From contig MEHQ01000893.1 in the NCBI GenBank assembly GCA_008828725.1, positions 275,259 to 339,258 on the forward strand: DNA of 64,000 bases, written 5' to 3'. Numbering within the stretch: the stretch's first letter is position 1; the number at the start of each line of letters is the position of its first letter. Origin of the DNA: Saccharina japonica (Eukaryota > Sar > Phaeophyceae > Laminariales > Laminariaceae). This document shows, in pieces, positions 62,775-64,000 of the stretch. Below the pieces are notes generated by a model that did not search any database, had not been told where the DNA came from, and saw only the letters and a list, made by a program, of their open reading frames with translations. The translations under genes and the position numbers were made by a program.

Positions 62775-63490
62775 GATGCTCCGAGTTTACTCGATGCTCC
62801 GAGTATACTCGGAGTATCGAGTATTGTTCGTACTCTCCGAGTACTGAGAGTATTAGAGTACTGGTGGTCTAAATACTCGGAGTACTACTGTAGGATGAGT
62901 ATGAGCAGTATTGAAGGTGGAAATACTCCGAGTACTAGGAGTATGAGCAGTGCTTATACTCGAGTATAAGCAGTACTCGGAGTAAAGACATCTAAATTAC
63001 TCGGAGTACTCCAAGTATCGCGAGTATTGGACACCGAAATGCTGCGAGTACACAAAGTACCCGACGTAATGGAGAGTCTGTGAGTTTTGAAATGCTATAC
63101 ACGCCAGTCACATGCTCCCAGAACCAGGGAGGAATGACGGCTGAGTCTTTAAAATGAAGCAAAGATGCTCCTAACGTATACTCCGAGTATTGAGTACATT
63201 TTGTACTCCGAGTACTTGAGAGTATTCGAGTACTGGCGGCCTGAATACTCGGAGTACTTGCAATATCAGTACTGAAGCCCCAAATACTCGGAGTACAAGG
63301 AGTACCCGCAGTATCGGACCCCGAAATATTCCGAGTACAAGCAGTATCGAGAGTGTTCATACCCGAAATACTCCGAGTACGAGCAGTATCCCGGAGTATC
63401 GAACCCCGAAATACACCGAGTACACGAAGTACCTGAAGTGTATTATTATCTCCAATACTCCTTACTCTACTCCAAGGTACTCGGAGCATC
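62775..63490 (+). repeat. Array of ACTCGGAGT palindromes, about 700 bp
   Basis: Dozens of TACTCGGAGTA or TACTCCGAGTA words separated by 10-30 bp (CCCCGAAATA, GAGCAGTATC), with a rough 37-40 bp period at 63240-63430. One non-repeat patch of about 85 bp (63082-63170) interrupts it. Confidence 0.85.
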
Positions 63491-64000
63491 TGTGCAACCT
63501 TACTACTGCTGCTGTACTTTTCTTGCGTCGCCGCTGTAGACTAGCGTTTAACATACTGTAAAATTGGACCTCATTGTGGCCACACGAATCCCCCATACAA
63601 CTGCAAGATGTTTTGGCAGACTAGGCCAAACCCAACTACAAGCAAATTGCATTCGTGCAAGAATATCAACTCCCATCTTACAACCACTCCAAAGGAAAGC
63701 CTTGTAGTCTATAGGCTTTTGTATTGTGCGTGCGGATCAGTTTGGTTTTACGTATCACTTTTTTTTCGGATTACTCGGTCCAGGCCGTCCACACAGAAAG
63801 CAAGTGGTTTTATTTCGCAACTGTCGTTTTCACACCTTCCCCAGCATGCAATTGATGGCACGTTACATAAGTGTTCGTCTCTACTTCCTATTAATAGGTC
63901 AACAGGAAATATCGTACGCGCACGCACACACACACGAAATCACCATCCGCAGCCTTCATCAAAAGAAAGAGCTTGATCTGCGACTGCTGATGTTGTTCCG
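63491..64000. other. Region without recognisable gene
   Basis: No repeat family or exon that I can support, apart from one CTATTAATAG word at 63889-63898. Confidence 0.5.

Noticed and set aside
62775-63490. CRISPR-like repeat/spacer array, and a 165-codon minus-strand gene
   Set aside because: Spacing is irregular, spacers are themselves similar, and the open frame only reads the repeat.

Overview
This is a stretch of eukaryotic nuclear genome with few genes and many repeats. GT-AG introns, long microsatellites, a tRNA-derived SINE and many small inverted-repeat transposons rule out a prokaryote, plasmid or phage. No gene fixes the species. The protein families and repeat style would suit an alga or other protist, perhaps a stramenopile such as a brown-algal relative; this is a guess and not read from the sequence.

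Layout. 0-10.2 kb: a plus-strand gene that I assemble from five small exons with matching reading phases (277-370, 2363-2556, 5472-5567, about 8648-8743, 9889-10164). Its introns hold a 1.4-kb ACAT microsatellite, an 0.8-kb ACTC-type minisatellite and many repeat copies. 10.2-17.4 kb: repeats only, including a 1.1-kb inverted-terminal-repeat element and a poly-G run over 100 bp long. 17.5-19.2, 33.6-35.4 and 48.1-49.8 kb: three minus-strand paralogues, each one open reading frame of about 575-593 codons. Their order is T1/KCTD-type BTB, TLDc, helical linker, second BTB. They share upstream DNA and a splice-donor-like sequence at the stop codon, so they are old segmental copies about 15 kb apart. 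Between and after them, short open frames (22.3, 23.9, 39.6-40.1, 58.7 kb) may be exons of other genes, but none is securely named.

Most of the rest is non-autonomous mobile DNA: (i) a tRNA-derived SINE with an A-rich tail, about eight copies; (ii) a poly-C-tailed element, about 20 copies, full length about 500 bp; (iii) inverted-repeat families, several with clear target duplications: Harbinger-like (TAA/TTA), hAT-like (8 bp), piggyBac-like (TTAA), Tc1/mariner-like (TA), and two unassigned families; (iv) foldback elements, the most striking at 50.66-51.64 kb; (v) a 1.65-kb tandem duplication at 41.1-44.5 kb; (vi) minisatellites and a 700-bp array of the palindromic word ACTCGGAGT near the right end. 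No transposase, reverse transcriptase or integrase is recognisable, so every mobile element here seems to depend on enzymes encoded elsewhere.

The best candidate for something little described is the BTB-TLDc-BTB family. Next are the poly-C-tailed element and the heavy excess of the near-palindrome TACCWGGTA across the window.
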